Positions 54,529-61,489 of a DNA stretch of 61,489 nucleotides are shown piece after piece (position 1 is the stretch's first letter; every line of letters starts with the position of its first letter). The DNA comes from Eubacterium sp. GTDB taxonomy: Bacteria; Bacillota; Clostridia; Acetivibrionales; DSM-1351. The position numbers and the translations under genes were made by a program. Under the pieces are notes generated by a model. It ran no database searches and had not been told where the DNA came from. It saw only the letters and a program-made list of their open reading frames with translations. The stretch covers positions 1 through 61,489 of the forward strand of contig JAQSXC010000024.1 of the NCBI GenBank assembly GCA_029266335.1, in the 5' to 3' direction.

Positions 54529-54999
54529 ATGAAGGTTGGAATCGGTCAGGATAGTCATAAATTTGACTTTGAAAATAAAAGTAAGAAATTCATTTTAGGA
54601 GGAGTTGTCTATGAAGGAGTAGCTCCTCTCGCAGGAAACAGTGACGCAGATGTTGTTTTGCATGCAATTACAAATGCTGTTTCGGGTGTAACCTGTGTCA
54701 ATATTCTCGGAAAAATTGCCGACGATATGTGTTCGAAAAGAGGAATTACCGACAGCTCGGAATACCTTAAGGAAGCTCTTAAATATCTTGTGGATGTAAA
54801 AATAGTTCACGTATCCATATCAATAGAATGCTCATATCCAAAGATCACACCAAAAATACCTGAAATGAGAAAAGTCATATCCAATCTTTTAAGTATTCCG
54901 GAAAATAGTGTTGGAATAACTGCAACTACCGGGGAAGGCCTGACCCAGTTTGGCCAGGGCCAGGGTATACAGGCATTTTGTATTGTTACTGCGCTGTAG
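54529..54999 (+). CDS. ispF: Divergent IspF-like 2-C-methylerythritol cyclodiphosphate synthase
   Basis: A 156-residue protein, usual IspF length. The metal ligands are kept: Asp8, His10 (QDSHKF) and His45 (DADVVLHAI). The C-terminal catalytic-loop region TATTGEGLTQFGQGQGI is recognisable. But the His usually preceding SDAD is Asn37, and the conserved GDIGxxFPDxD segment is replaced by ILGKIADDMCSKRGITD. So it is a divergent member; activity may be altered. GGGAG precedes the ATG. It lies on the opposite strand from ispD, which is separated from it by the GH26 gene. Confidence 0.8.
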   Translation: MKVGIGQDSHKFDFENKSKKFILGGVVYEGVAPLAGNSDADVVLHAITNAVSGVTCVNILGKIADDMCSKRGITDSSEYLKEALKYLVDVKIVHVSISIECSYPKITPKIPEMRKVISNLLSIPENSVGITATTGEGLTQFGQGQGIQAFCIVTAL

Positions 55000-55121
55000 G
55001 CTGTGACACCGGTACTGCTATATAAGAGGTGTGACCCGGCAAACAGTCAATGCTTTACAGTCATTGCCACCAGCCTTATCATTCCATTATTAAAAAACTA
55101 TGTATATTGATGCAATAGAAA

Positions 55122-55156
55122 AGGGACTGCAAATCTACAAATAGACTGCAGTCCCT
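55122..55156. terminator. Inverted repeat between convergent genes
   Basis: 10-base perfect arms AGGGACTGCA (55122-55131) and TGCAGTCCCT (55147-55156), between ispF and the GH26 gene. Weak T-tract. Confidence 0.55.
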
Positions 55157-55197
55157 GAGTTTATAAGCTAAATTTCATAGTACGAAAAGTATTATGT

Positions 55198-56169
55198 TTA
55201 CCAAATCTTATTTTTTATGTCATCCAAAGTAACAGCAATATTGCTTTTATAGGTATTGCAAAGATGATCATTGGCAGTCCACTTTTCGGTACTCCCAAAA
55301 TCATTGCTCCAGGTCATAAACCACAGCCAGTGCGCGCCCTCCTCAATAGCCCTTTCCAGATCGGGAATAGTTCCGTTTTCAGTATAAGCCACCATTTTAT
55401 TACCTGCAGCAGGGAGATTGGTCATGTCAAATTTTTCTTTTAGAGGGTTATAATCATAAGGTTCGGAATAATGGTCACAGCTCATAATATCAACACAATC
55501 ATCACCTGGATACCATTCTAAGGAAATACTGTTCCAGATCCAGATCAGATTGTTTAAAGCATGATAGTTTGTAAATCTGTCATACATAATTCTCCACAGC
55601 TTTTTACAAGCTTCCGGTCCTTTTGCTCCCCACCAGAACCATCCCCCTTCCGCTTCATGAAGTGGTCTCCAAAGAATCGGAATATTTTTTTCCTTAAAAA
55701 GCTTAAGTTTTCCTGCTATGTAATCAATATCAGAAATTATTGCTGCAAATTCTTCAGATTTTTCATCCATAACTTTACTGATATCAAACTCAGTATGCTC
55801 TGTATAGAAGCTTTTATGCTTTCCATACATTGGAGAAAACCAGTGCCAGCAGTAGGTTACTATTCCACCGGATTTTTCAGCCCACTCCAACGCTGTCTCA
55901 ATGGTATTCTGATTTTCATAAACTTCATTCAAGCACTCCTCATCTGACTCGGCATAATTAACATTCGGTGAATATCCCAGCAGCTCAAAGCCGCAGACAG
56001 CAGGAAGTTTCCCGGTTTTCTCCCTTATGTAACGGAGTTCTTTCTGTTCTGCAGTTTGAGTATGTTGTCCCGTAAGAATATGTTTTCCGTAAATACTGCC
56101 CAAATACTCCATTAATTTTTTTGCTTCATTGCTGGCATTTGGATTACATAATGTCGTTTTAATAATCAT
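55198..56169 (-). CDS. GH26-family beta-mannanase-like hydrolase, cytosolic
   Basis: A 323-residue GH26 enzyme. Visible: GKHILTGQHTQ, VTYCWHWFSPM, acid Glu in RPLHEAEGGWFWWG near residue 172, and nucleophile Glu in VAYTENGTIPD near 268. GH26 enzymes act on mannan or, in some members, xylan beta-1,3 and other links. No signal peptide and no dockerin or CBM, so it should act on imported mannooligosaccharides. It sits alone between isoprenoid genes, with AAGGAG upstream of the ATG. Substrate within GH26 is inferred. Confidence 0.9.
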   Translation of the reverse strand: MIIKTTLCNPNASNEAKKLMEYLGSIYGKHILTGQHTQTAEQKELRYIREKTGKLPAVCGFELLGYSPNVNYAESDEECLNEVYENQNTIETALEWAEKSGGIVTYCWHWFSPMYGKHKSFYTEHTEFDISKVMDEKSEEFAAIISDIDYIAGKLKLFKEKNIPILWRPLHEAEGGWFWWGAKGPEACKKLWRIMYDRFTNYHALNNLIWIWNSISLEWYPGDDCVDIMSCDHYSEPYDYNPLKEKFDMTNLPAAGNKMVAYTENGTIPDLERAIEEGAHWLWFMTWSNDFGSTEKWTANDHLCNTYKSNIAVTLDDIKNKIW

Positions 56170-56417
56170 AATTACATATGCTCCTTAATTTAAAAATAAA
56201 ATTTATAAATTTAGTCAGGTTACATCAAGATTATATCACATTATTTTTTTAAATAAATAATATTATTTTTGTTTCCTGTAATTATATTAATAACAATTCA
56301 GTAAGATTTTAATTTTTTGTAATCCACTTCAGGTATTAATATCAGGAGCTAGAAATATACAAGAAAAGGACCGGGGAATTTTTATTTTCCTTCGATCCTT
56401 TTTGTTGTTAGCAACCT

Positions 56418-57152
56418 TTAAAGTTTTGTTAAAATGGACTCACCTATTATAATATCCTCCGGGGTAGTTATTTTAATATTCTGATAACTTCCTTCAATAA
56501 TCTTGACGGGAATACCCTGTCTTTCTACCAGAACCATATCATCTGTTCCGGTATAACAATCCTTAACCGCCTGCTCATGCGCCTCCATAATGACATTTAA
56601 TTCAAAGCCCTGAGGAGTTTGTATACTCCAAAGCTTACCTCTGTCAGGTGTGGATACAACAAAACCGTCCGGGTCTGATATTTTTACAGTATCTTTCAGT
56701 CTTACACCTATTCCGCAAGCACTGTGGTTTCTGGCACCTTCTATACAGTCGACTATGTTTTTATCAGTCACAAACGGTCTGGCGCCGTCATGAATCAGCA
56801 CTATCCCGCAGTGAGTTCCTGCTGCGCAGAGTCCTTTGTACACCGAATTCTGGCGCTCTGCACCTCCGCTTACCAGTGATCTTACTTTTGTAAGGCTAAA
56901 CTTATCAACAATTGCTTTTCTGCAATGGCTTATATCTTCTTCATTTACAACCACTATAATATCATCTATTTCCTGGCACTGCTGAAATACAGTTATTGTC
57001 CTGGCAAGAACAGGAACTCCTCCAATTTCCATATACTGCTTGTTTACACTGGAATTCATCCTGGTCCCTTTTCCCGCCGCAGTTATTACTGCTGCAACTC
57101 TCCCTGTAACCCTTTTGTTGTCTATATCCAAATTTTTATTTGCCTCCATCAT
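56418..57152 (-). CDS. ispD: 2-C-methylerythritol 4-phosphate cytidylyltransferase
   Basis: About 240 residues. VAAVITAAGKGTRMNS gives the nucleotide loop, NKQYMEIGG the signature Lys, VLIHDGARPFV the Asp-containing motif, and TTPEDIIIGE the C-terminus. It adds CMP to methylerythritol phosphate in the MEP isoprenoid pathway. Start at 57152 lies 3 bases beyond the PIN/TRAM gene; the ribosome site is weak, suggesting coupling. Its pathway partner ispF is not directly downstream. Confidence 0.95.
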   Translation of the reverse strand: MMEANKNLDIDNKRVTGRVAAVITAAGKGTRMNSSVNKQYMEIGGVPVLARTITVFQQCQEIDDIIVVVNEEDISHCRKAIVDKFSLTKVRSLVSGGAERQNSVYKGLCAAGTHCGIVLIHDGARPFVTDKNIVDCIEGARNHSACGIGVRLKDTVKISDPDGFVVSTPDRGKLWSIQTPQGFELNVIMEAHEQAVKDCYTGTDDMVLVERQGIPVKIIEGSYQNIKITTPEDIIIGESILTKL

Positions 57153-57154
57153 GT

Positions 57155-58192
57155 TTACTTATTAGGCTTTGCAAAAACCATCCTTCCGGCTGAAGTCTGC
57201 AGAACACTAGTAACCATAACCTGTATTGTCTCTCCCAGGTATTTCTTGCCGCCTTCAACAACAATCATCGTACCATCGTCGAGAAAACCCACACCCTGTC
57301 CATTTTCCTTACCGTCTTTTACTACCTGAATACTCATTTCCTCACCAGGCAGAGCAATGGGCTTTACAGCATTTGCAAGTTCATTGATATTCAGTACATG
57401 TATACCCTTCAATGCCGCCACCTTGCTGAGATTATAGTCTATTGTGACAAGTTTCCCCTTTAATTTGGCAGAAGCTTTCATTAACATCTCATCTGCTTCA
57501 ATGTTATGAAAATCGAATTCCTCAATCTTTACGTGGTAATTGCTATCCTTTTGAAGCAGATTCAGAATATCCAAACCTCTTCTTCCTCTGGCCCGTCTCA
57601 GATTATCCTGTGAATCGGCTATATGCCTGAGTTCCTCCAAAACAAAAGAGGGTACTATTATATCTCCGTCTATAAAACCGGCAGTGCAAATATCAAGAAT
57701 CCTGCCATCTATTATAGTACTTGTATCCAAAAGCTTTGGGGCATTCAGGCTTCCCTTTGAATCTCTAAAAAGATCAATAAAATTCTCATTTCTTTTTCTC
57801 AGTGAAAGGCCCACTCCTGTAAAACCGAACAGTATATTGATAATTACGGCAAAAGGTACTCCAATTATTTGAATTTTAATTATGGGGATGCTGATAAGAT
57901 TTGCTACCACCAGACCAACGATCAGACCGATAGCACCAAGAAATAATTCAGATAAAGTTATGTTTTGTATTCTGCTTTCGATTTTGTCAATAAAACCACC
58001 CACCAATTCAATGATTTTGGCAGCCATAAAATAAAATAATGCACAAAATACCAATACAAACAGAACGAAAATAGAAATACGGAAATTTTCGCTTATTTTA
58101 ATGTTGTTGCTTATAAAAATTGTACGCAGTATTGTAAAACCGGTGACAGCACCTAGAATAGCAAAAGAAATCTTAATAATCCTGTTTAACAC
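57155..58192 (-). CDS. PIN/TRAM-domain membrane protein
   Basis: A 345-residue protein with four N-terminal hydrophobic helices (residues 5-135), a PIN-like domain (LDTSTIIDGRILDICTAGFIDGDIIVPSFVLEELRHIAD, acidic Asp residues) and a C-terminal TRAM domain. It resembles the YacL/PilT N-terminal-type proteins near carD in clostridia and bacilli. GTG start with AAGGAG upstream. PIN domains often cut RNA; activity here is not shown. Lies between carD and ispD in one operon. Confidence 0.9.
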   Translation of the reverse strand: MLNRIIKISFAILGAVTGFTILRTIFISNNIKISENFRISIFVLFVLVFCALFYFMAAKIIELVGGFIDKIESRIQNITLSELFLGAIGLIVGLVVANLISIPIIKIQIIGVPFAVIINILFGFTGVGLSLRKRNENFIDLFRDSKGSLNAPKLLDTSTIIDGRILDICTAGFIDGDIIVPSFVLEELRHIADSQDNLRRARGRRGLDILNLLQKDSNYHVKIEEFDFHNIEADEMLMKASAKLKGKLVTIDYNLSKVAALKGIHVLNINELANAVKPIALPGEEMSIQVVKDGKENGQGVGFLDDGTMIVVEGGKKYLGETIQVMVTSVLQTSAGRMVFAKPNK

Positions 58193-58221
58193 ATTAAATC
58201 TCCTTCAAAAGGTATTTTTAC

Positions 58222-58701
58222 TCAGCCGTAAAGGTATTCATGAATTTTGGTTTCCACTTCATGCTGATTTAAACCTTTTGCAAGAACCAGTTCACTTATT
58301 AATATTTGTTTAGCACTATTTAACATTTTTCTCTCACCGGTGGAAAGTCCTCTTTCTCTTTCCCTCTGCATAAGAGATCTGACAACCTCGGCAACTTCAA
58401 AAATGTCACCACTCTTGATTTTAACCATATTTTCCCTGTAACGCTTGTTCCAGTTTGCACAAAAATCATGCTGTACGTTTCCCAGAACACTAAACACCTT
58501 ATCTGCTTCAGATATGCTAATTACATCCCGGATTCCAATATCATCCACATTATTTGTTGGAATCATTACCTTTAAATCGCCGATTGGAATTTTCATAACA
58601 TAATAACTGCATTTCTTACCCAGTATTTCCCGTTCTTCAATAGACTCAATAACTCCTGCACCATGCATTGGATATACAATTTTGTCTCCTACGTTATACA
58701 T
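58222..58701 (-). CDS. carD: CarD-family transcriptional regulator
   Basis: About 159 residues. The N-terminal CarD/TRCF RNA-polymerase-interacting domain has VGDKIVYPMHGAGVIESIEEREILGKKCSYYVMKI, and the C-terminal helical part (AEVVRSLMQRERERGLSTGERKMLNSAKQILISELVLA) contacts promoter DNA. It stabilises open complexes at rRNA and other promoters. GGAGG lies before the ATG at 58701. First gene of carD / PIN-TRAM / ispD, a conserved order in Firmicutes. Confidence 0.94.
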   Translation of the reverse strand: MYNVGDKIVYPMHGAGVIESIEEREILGKKCSYYVMKIPIGDLKVMIPTNNVDDIGIRDVISISEADKVFSVLGNVQHDFCANWNKRYRENMVKIKSGDIFEVAEVVRSLMQRERERGLSTGERKMLNSAKQILISELVLAKGLNQHEVETKIHEYLYG

Positions 58702-58886
58702 AGTAACCTCCAAATAACCATTGCAAATAATACTTGTCTTTTGTATATCCAGCTTAGCAAATAAAGCTCAGGATCGGATGGAGTCTTACTTATACCAACT
58801 CCCGGTATTGTTTTTGGAAATTCCTTTATGTTAAGCTATGTACTAAATTCGGACAATACTGTCCAAATTTTTAATGGTAAAATACT

Positions 58887-58917
58887 AAAAACGCACCATT
58901 GTATGTTGAGTGCGTTT
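58887..58917 (-). terminator. Terminator-like hairpin in the carD upstream region
   Basis: AAACGCAC (58889-58896) pairs with GTGCGTTT (58910-58917); on the minus strand TTTTT follows. Because no gene ends here, it may be a carD leader attenuator or the end of a small RNA. Confidence 0.55.
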
Positions 58918-59041
58918 GATTGTCTCTTTCGGTATTAATTTCTCATAGGACAAGTATACTACAAACAATAAGCCTTTGTCAAAAGGACAAGGGAATAAAA
59001 TTTAAAATTTTCCAATTTTATAGTAAAATATTTGTTTTTGT

Positions 59042-59071
59042 TTGACTTTATATTATTTTTGAAAGTATAAT
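59042..59071 (+). promoter_or_regulatory. Sigma-A-type promoter
   Basis: TTGACT (59042-59047), an 18-base spacer and TATAAT (59066-59071), 33 bases before the gene at 59105. Confidence 0.6.
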
Positions 59072-59104
59072 TAAAATAGACATCCAAATACTGAGGTGAA
59101 TCAC

Positions 59105-59500
59105 ATGAAAGATATTCTTATTGATGATTTTCAATATACTGCGCAGGAATTATTAGTTAGAAATAAAAGTATTCTTGATCTCATTACAAAGTATCAAGAT
59201 TCCAATTCCAGAGTGAACAGGGCTATTATTAAGTCAGTCACTCAATGTGGCTGTTTGACTATATCGGCTCATAAGCAGGAAATTCCTGAAGACGCCAGTT
59301 TTGACCAAATGAAAAGTTCAGCAGATGCTCACGTGGGTGGTACTCTATGTGATAATTGCCGTGACGCCATTGAACGCGATATGGGTAGAAATGTGTTCTA
59401 TCTTGCATCCTTGTGCAATGCTCTTGATTTAAACCTCTATGATATTATTTTAAAAGAAAACGATAGAATTCGCATGTTGGGAAAATACAATCTGAGATGA
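59105..59500 (+). CDS. Conserved clostridial protein with four cysteines
   Basis: A 131-residue protein. Segments KSVTQCGCLTISAHKQEIPEDASFDQMKSS, HVGGTLCDNCRDAIERDMGRN and FYLASLCNALDLNLYDIILKENDRIRMLGKYNL form a pattern I recall in clostridial proteins of unknown function (DUF1573-labelled relatives in some databases). The CGC and CDNC cysteines could bind a metal. ATG at 59105 chosen because GAGGTGA lies 6 bases upstream; GTG at 59096 is less likely. A promoter and terminator flank it, so it is monocistronic. Confidence 0.8.
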   Translation: MKDILIDDFQYTAQELLVRNKSILDLITKYQDSNSRVNRAIIKSVTQCGCLTISAHKQEIPEDASFDQMKSSADAHVGGTLCDNCRDAIERDMGRNVFYLASLCNALDLNLYDIILKENDRIRMLGKYNLR

Positions 59501-59503
59501 TTG

Positions 59504-59531
59504 AAGGCTGGCCTTTTTGCCAGCCTTTTTT
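59504..59531 (+). terminator. Intrinsic terminator
   Basis: AAGGCTGGC (59504-59512) and GCCAGCCTT (59519-59527) followed by TTTT, directly after the gene ending at 59500. Confidence 0.9.
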
Positions 59532-59565
59532 ATTAATGGCTTAATCTCTTTACTTAATCTCACTG

Positions 59566-60105
59566 TTACTGCCCGGCTCTTGAGAGCTGTTCCAGAATCT
59601 CTTGGGTGGTTTTCAGAGTAGCTATTCCTTTTAAAACACTGTTATGATGGTTGACAATTTGTTCAGCAGATAAAATGGGACTATCAAAGGTAGTATGTGC
59701 GTCCTGTACCAGCGTCAGCTCATAATCTGACGAATATGCCGCTCTGCAGGTTGTATCAACACAAAATTCAGTCTGCATGCCCATAACAATTAATTTATCG
59801 ATACCCAGCTCCTGAAGGAGGTCTCTAAGGTTTGTCCTGTAAAAGGAATCTCTTTGAGTTTTCCGGATGACCGGTTCACCTTCCACAGGTGCTATTTCAG
59901 GGCATATCTGCCAGGTTGCGGTATCTTTTTGAAACTCATCTTCAGCCGTGTGCTGAACAAATATTACCGGTATGTTGTTTTCCCTGGACTTGAAAAGCAT
60001 TTCCCTGATATTTTTAAGAACCGTATCGCCGTTATAGGGATACTCATTCTTATAGGAGAACATGGCTACCTGGACATCTATTACAAGCAGTGCTGTTTTA
60101 TTCAT
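59566..60105 (-). CDS. Isochorismatase-family cysteine hydrolase
   Basis: A 179-residue protein with LLVIDVQVAMF (Asp10), conserved Lys near residue 83 (IRKTQRDSF) and the Cys nucleophile in GMQTEFCVDTTCRAA, the triad of isochorismatase/nicotinamidase-type hydrolases. It hydrolyses an amide or ether of a small metabolite. GGGGGGAG precedes the ATG. Not assignable to nicotinamidase, since the metal-site residues are not visible. Confidence 0.9.
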   Translation of the reverse strand: MNKTALLVIDVQVAMFSYKNEYPYNGDTVLKNIREMLFKSRENNIPVIFVQHTAEDEFQKDTATWQICPEIAPVEGEPVIRKTQRDSFYRTNLRDLLQELGIDKLIVMGMQTEFCVDTTCRAAYSSDYELTLVQDAHTTFDSPILSAEQIVNHHNSVLKGIATLKTTQEILEQLSRAGQ

Positions 60106-60170
60106 ATTTCTCCCCCCGTCTTAATGGCTTTTAGCTGACTATTTCTAAGAAACCGACACTAATTTGAGTC

Positions 60171-60641
60171 TTAAAGTTCTTTTTTCATACAGATGCTGTT
60201 TTCCATCCCTATATAGGGACCATAATTATCTATTGTTTCATGCCCGTGGTTTTTGTACAACCCAATTGCTTCATGCTGCTTAACACCTGTCTCAAGCACA
60301 CAGTATTTATAGCCCTTGTTTTGTGCCTGCTGCTCAAGATTATTCAGAACTTTTCGGGCCAGTCCCTGCTTTCTATACTCATTCATAACAAAAACCCGCT
60401 TTATTTCAACCGTGCTGCTGTCATATTCCTTAAAGGCTCCACAGGCTACCGCTGAACTGTCTGAATATATTAAAACAACATCCTTTATGTAGTCAACCTT
60501 GTTATGTTTTTTATACTGCTGCTGTATGGCTCCATACCGCTGTTCAAGATCTGCATCCAATAAAGCTATCAAATTAAGAAAATCCTTATTCTTGCTATCG
60601 ACTATCGCAATTCTATACCCTTTGCTGCTATCTTCCAACAT
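60171..60641 (-). CDS. GNAT-family N-acetyltransferase
   Basis: A 156-residue GNAT fold protein. VACGAFKEYDSSTVEIKRVFVMNEYRKQGLARKVLNNLEQQAQ includes the acetyl-CoA-binding RKQGLA motif, and CVLETGVKQHEAIGLYKNHG the C-terminal part. It moves an acetyl group to an unknown amine. Typical full length. GGGGG precedes the ATG; 65 bases separate it from the isochorismatase gene. Confidence 0.9.
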   Translation of the reverse strand: MLEDSSKGYRIAIVDSKNKDFLNLIALLDADLEQRYGAIQQQYKKHNKVDYIKDVVLIYSDSSAVACGAFKEYDSSTVEIKRVFVMNEYRKQGLARKVLNNLEQQAQNKGYKYCVLETGVKQHEAIGLYKNHGHETIDNYGPYIGMENSICMKKEL

Positions 60642-60710
60642 TTTTTAACCCCCGTTTCCCCCAATTGCGGGATGGTGCAAAGTAAATAAATCTACTGCAT
60701 TCATCCGTTC

Positions 60711-61469
60711 TTACAAGCTCAGACATGCCTCTACCGCCAGCTCCAAAATAGCTTTCCTTACATCAGTCTGACCATTCCAGCATCTTGAGTCCCACCCATT
60801 GCAGCTGACATCATCTCCGCCATATAAAAGTTGTCCGAAAACAACCTTTCTGAACTCAGCAACCGCACAGAAAGCTGAACATTCCATTTCAACTGTAAGG
60901 CAGCCCTCCTGCTTTCTCAGGTTTACCCTGTCCGGTGTTTCTCTATAAAATGCGTCGGTGGTCCAGGTCTTTGACAAAATATATTTACACCCGTGTTTTT
61001 TTAGAACCGACTCAATAGCTTTTACAGCCTTCCTATTGACCTGGACCTCCCTGCTTGGCGGCAGATAGTGATATGAAGTACCCTCATCTCTCACCGCTGT
61101 CACAGGTACCAGTATATGACCTACCGCAATGCTGCTGTCCAGAACCCCTGCCCCGCCGCAGGCAATGAATTTCCTGCCGCCAAGCGCAATCACTTCCTCC
61201 AGCATCCCGGCGCACAAAGGCGCTCCAACTCCGGGATGAAAAACCGTCACGGCTTTATCGCCCGCCTGAAGCCGGTATATGGGATGCTCACCAATTTCTG
61301 ATTTCATACAGGTTATGACTTCAAGCTTTCCTTCATTTTTCAGACTGGTTATACCCTCTATTAACAATGTACAATACGTTTTTGAGTGGCGAATTTGCCC
61401 TGCGGCTGCGTTGAAGCCGCTTGCAAGGCACAAAGCCTTTCTGCGCGTCTTCGCCTTGTCGCAAGCCAA
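60711..61469 (-). pseudogene. Nucleoside phosphorylase gene with 5' end interrupted by repeat element
   Basis: From residue about 31 onward the protein matches the PNP/UDP family: KTYCTLLIEGITSL, GVGAPLCAGMLEEVIALGGRKFIACGGAGVL, RDEGTSYHYLPPS, TTDAFYRE and VEMECSAFCAVAEFR with the conserved Glu. The first 30 residues are unrelated and come from an inverted-repeat element (61379-61486). The only in-frame start before this is a TTG at 61469 without a good ribosome site, preceded by TGA. The original N-terminus lies beyond or was destroyed by the insertion. It may be inactive. Confidence 0.75.
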
Positions 61470-61486
61470 ATTCTCTCACTCAAAAA
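61379..61486. repeat. Inverted-repeat element at the window edge
   Basis: TTTTTGAGTGGCGAATTTGCC at one end and, inverted, TTTTTGAGTGAGAGAATTTG at the other form imperfect terminal repeats of about 20 bases. The inner part is more GC-rich than its surroundings and has nested hairpins. No ORF of its own is seen. Confidence 0.65.
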
Positions 61487-61489
61487 TCA

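Larger units (their letters stand above)
58702..59104. other. 403-base divergent region upstream of carD
   Basis: Contains a hairpin with minus-strand T-tract (58887-58917), an inverted GGACA/TGTCC pair near 58851-58864, a second inverted pair near 58976-58992 and a plus-strand promoter (59042-59071). No ORF is seen. Confidence 0.55.

Noticed and set aside
1-61489. Cellulosomal dockerin or cohesin modules
   Set aside because: None of the hydrolases read here carries a dockerin-like duplicated calcium loop or a signal peptide.
1-61489. tRNA or rRNA genes and restriction or defence systems
   Set aside because: Nothing with the expected conserved sequences or domains was found in any intergenic space or gene.

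Overview
The window reads as chromosomal DNA of an AT-rich, spore-forming, plant-polysaccharide-degrading clostridium of the Ruminiclostridium / Clostridium cellulolyticum type. This is inference from gene content: two CUT1-type sugar ABC transporters with lipoprotein receptors, a YesM/YesN two-component pair, LacI and AraC regulators, glycoside hydrolases of GH43, GH106-like, trehalase-like and GH26 type, a ROK glucokinase, a clostridial CarD / PIN-TRAM / IspD cluster, a Ku-LigD operon and strong GGAGG ribosome sites. No rRNA, tRNA, CRISPR array, phage or complete insertion sequence was seen.

Left part (1-14308): a sugar-utilisation locus on the minus strand. A LacI regulator, a YesM-like sensor kinase and a YesN-like response regulator lie upstream of a second block: binding lipoprotein, two permeases, trehalase-like hydrolase, GH43 beta-xylosidase, zinc dehydrogenase and a GH106-like hydrolase cut by the window edge. 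The hydrolases lack signal peptides, so oligosaccharides are probably imported and then split inside the cell. No transporter ATPase is present, so a shared one must lie elsewhere. Next (14326-18749) come shikimate kinase, an LtaS-type sulfatase, ROK glucokinase and the long ribosome hibernation factor.

19169-31030: a second minus-strand sugar locus (Gfo/Idh/MocA dehydrogenase, two permeases, binding lipoprotein, cytosolic CBM9-like protein) faces a divergent LacI gene across an operator-rich 508-base gap. Then come a zinc-ribbon protein and a galE / nucleotidyltransferase / NahK-like kinase cluster suggesting N-acetylhexosamine salvage, with a divergent AraC regulator.

31076-43267: NHEJ operon (Ku, ligase, polymerase), FmdB-like zinc ribbon, a compact candidate structured RNA with its own promoter and terminator, a frameshifted GerMN-type lipoprotein, a membrane histidine kinase, a thioredoxin-reductase-like flavoprotein with a degenerate NADPH site, a cluster of small probably sporulation-linked proteins, a membrane protein and Tex.

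43445-61489: 1-phosphofructokinase-like kinase, an unlisted 45-residue ORF, UvsE, a YjdF-like (DUF2238) membrane protein, GtrA, a nucleotidyltransferase fused to a degenerate phosphomannomutase domain, RluA-type pseudouridine synthase, a CAP/SH3 secreted protein, archaeal-type prolyl-tRNA synthetase, a divergent IspF, GH26, IspD, PIN/TRAM, CarD, small enzymes, and a nucleoside phosphorylase whose 5' end is interrupted by an inverted-repeat element at the window edge. Two small repeat families (MITE-like and REP-like) lie in the intergenic spaces of this part.
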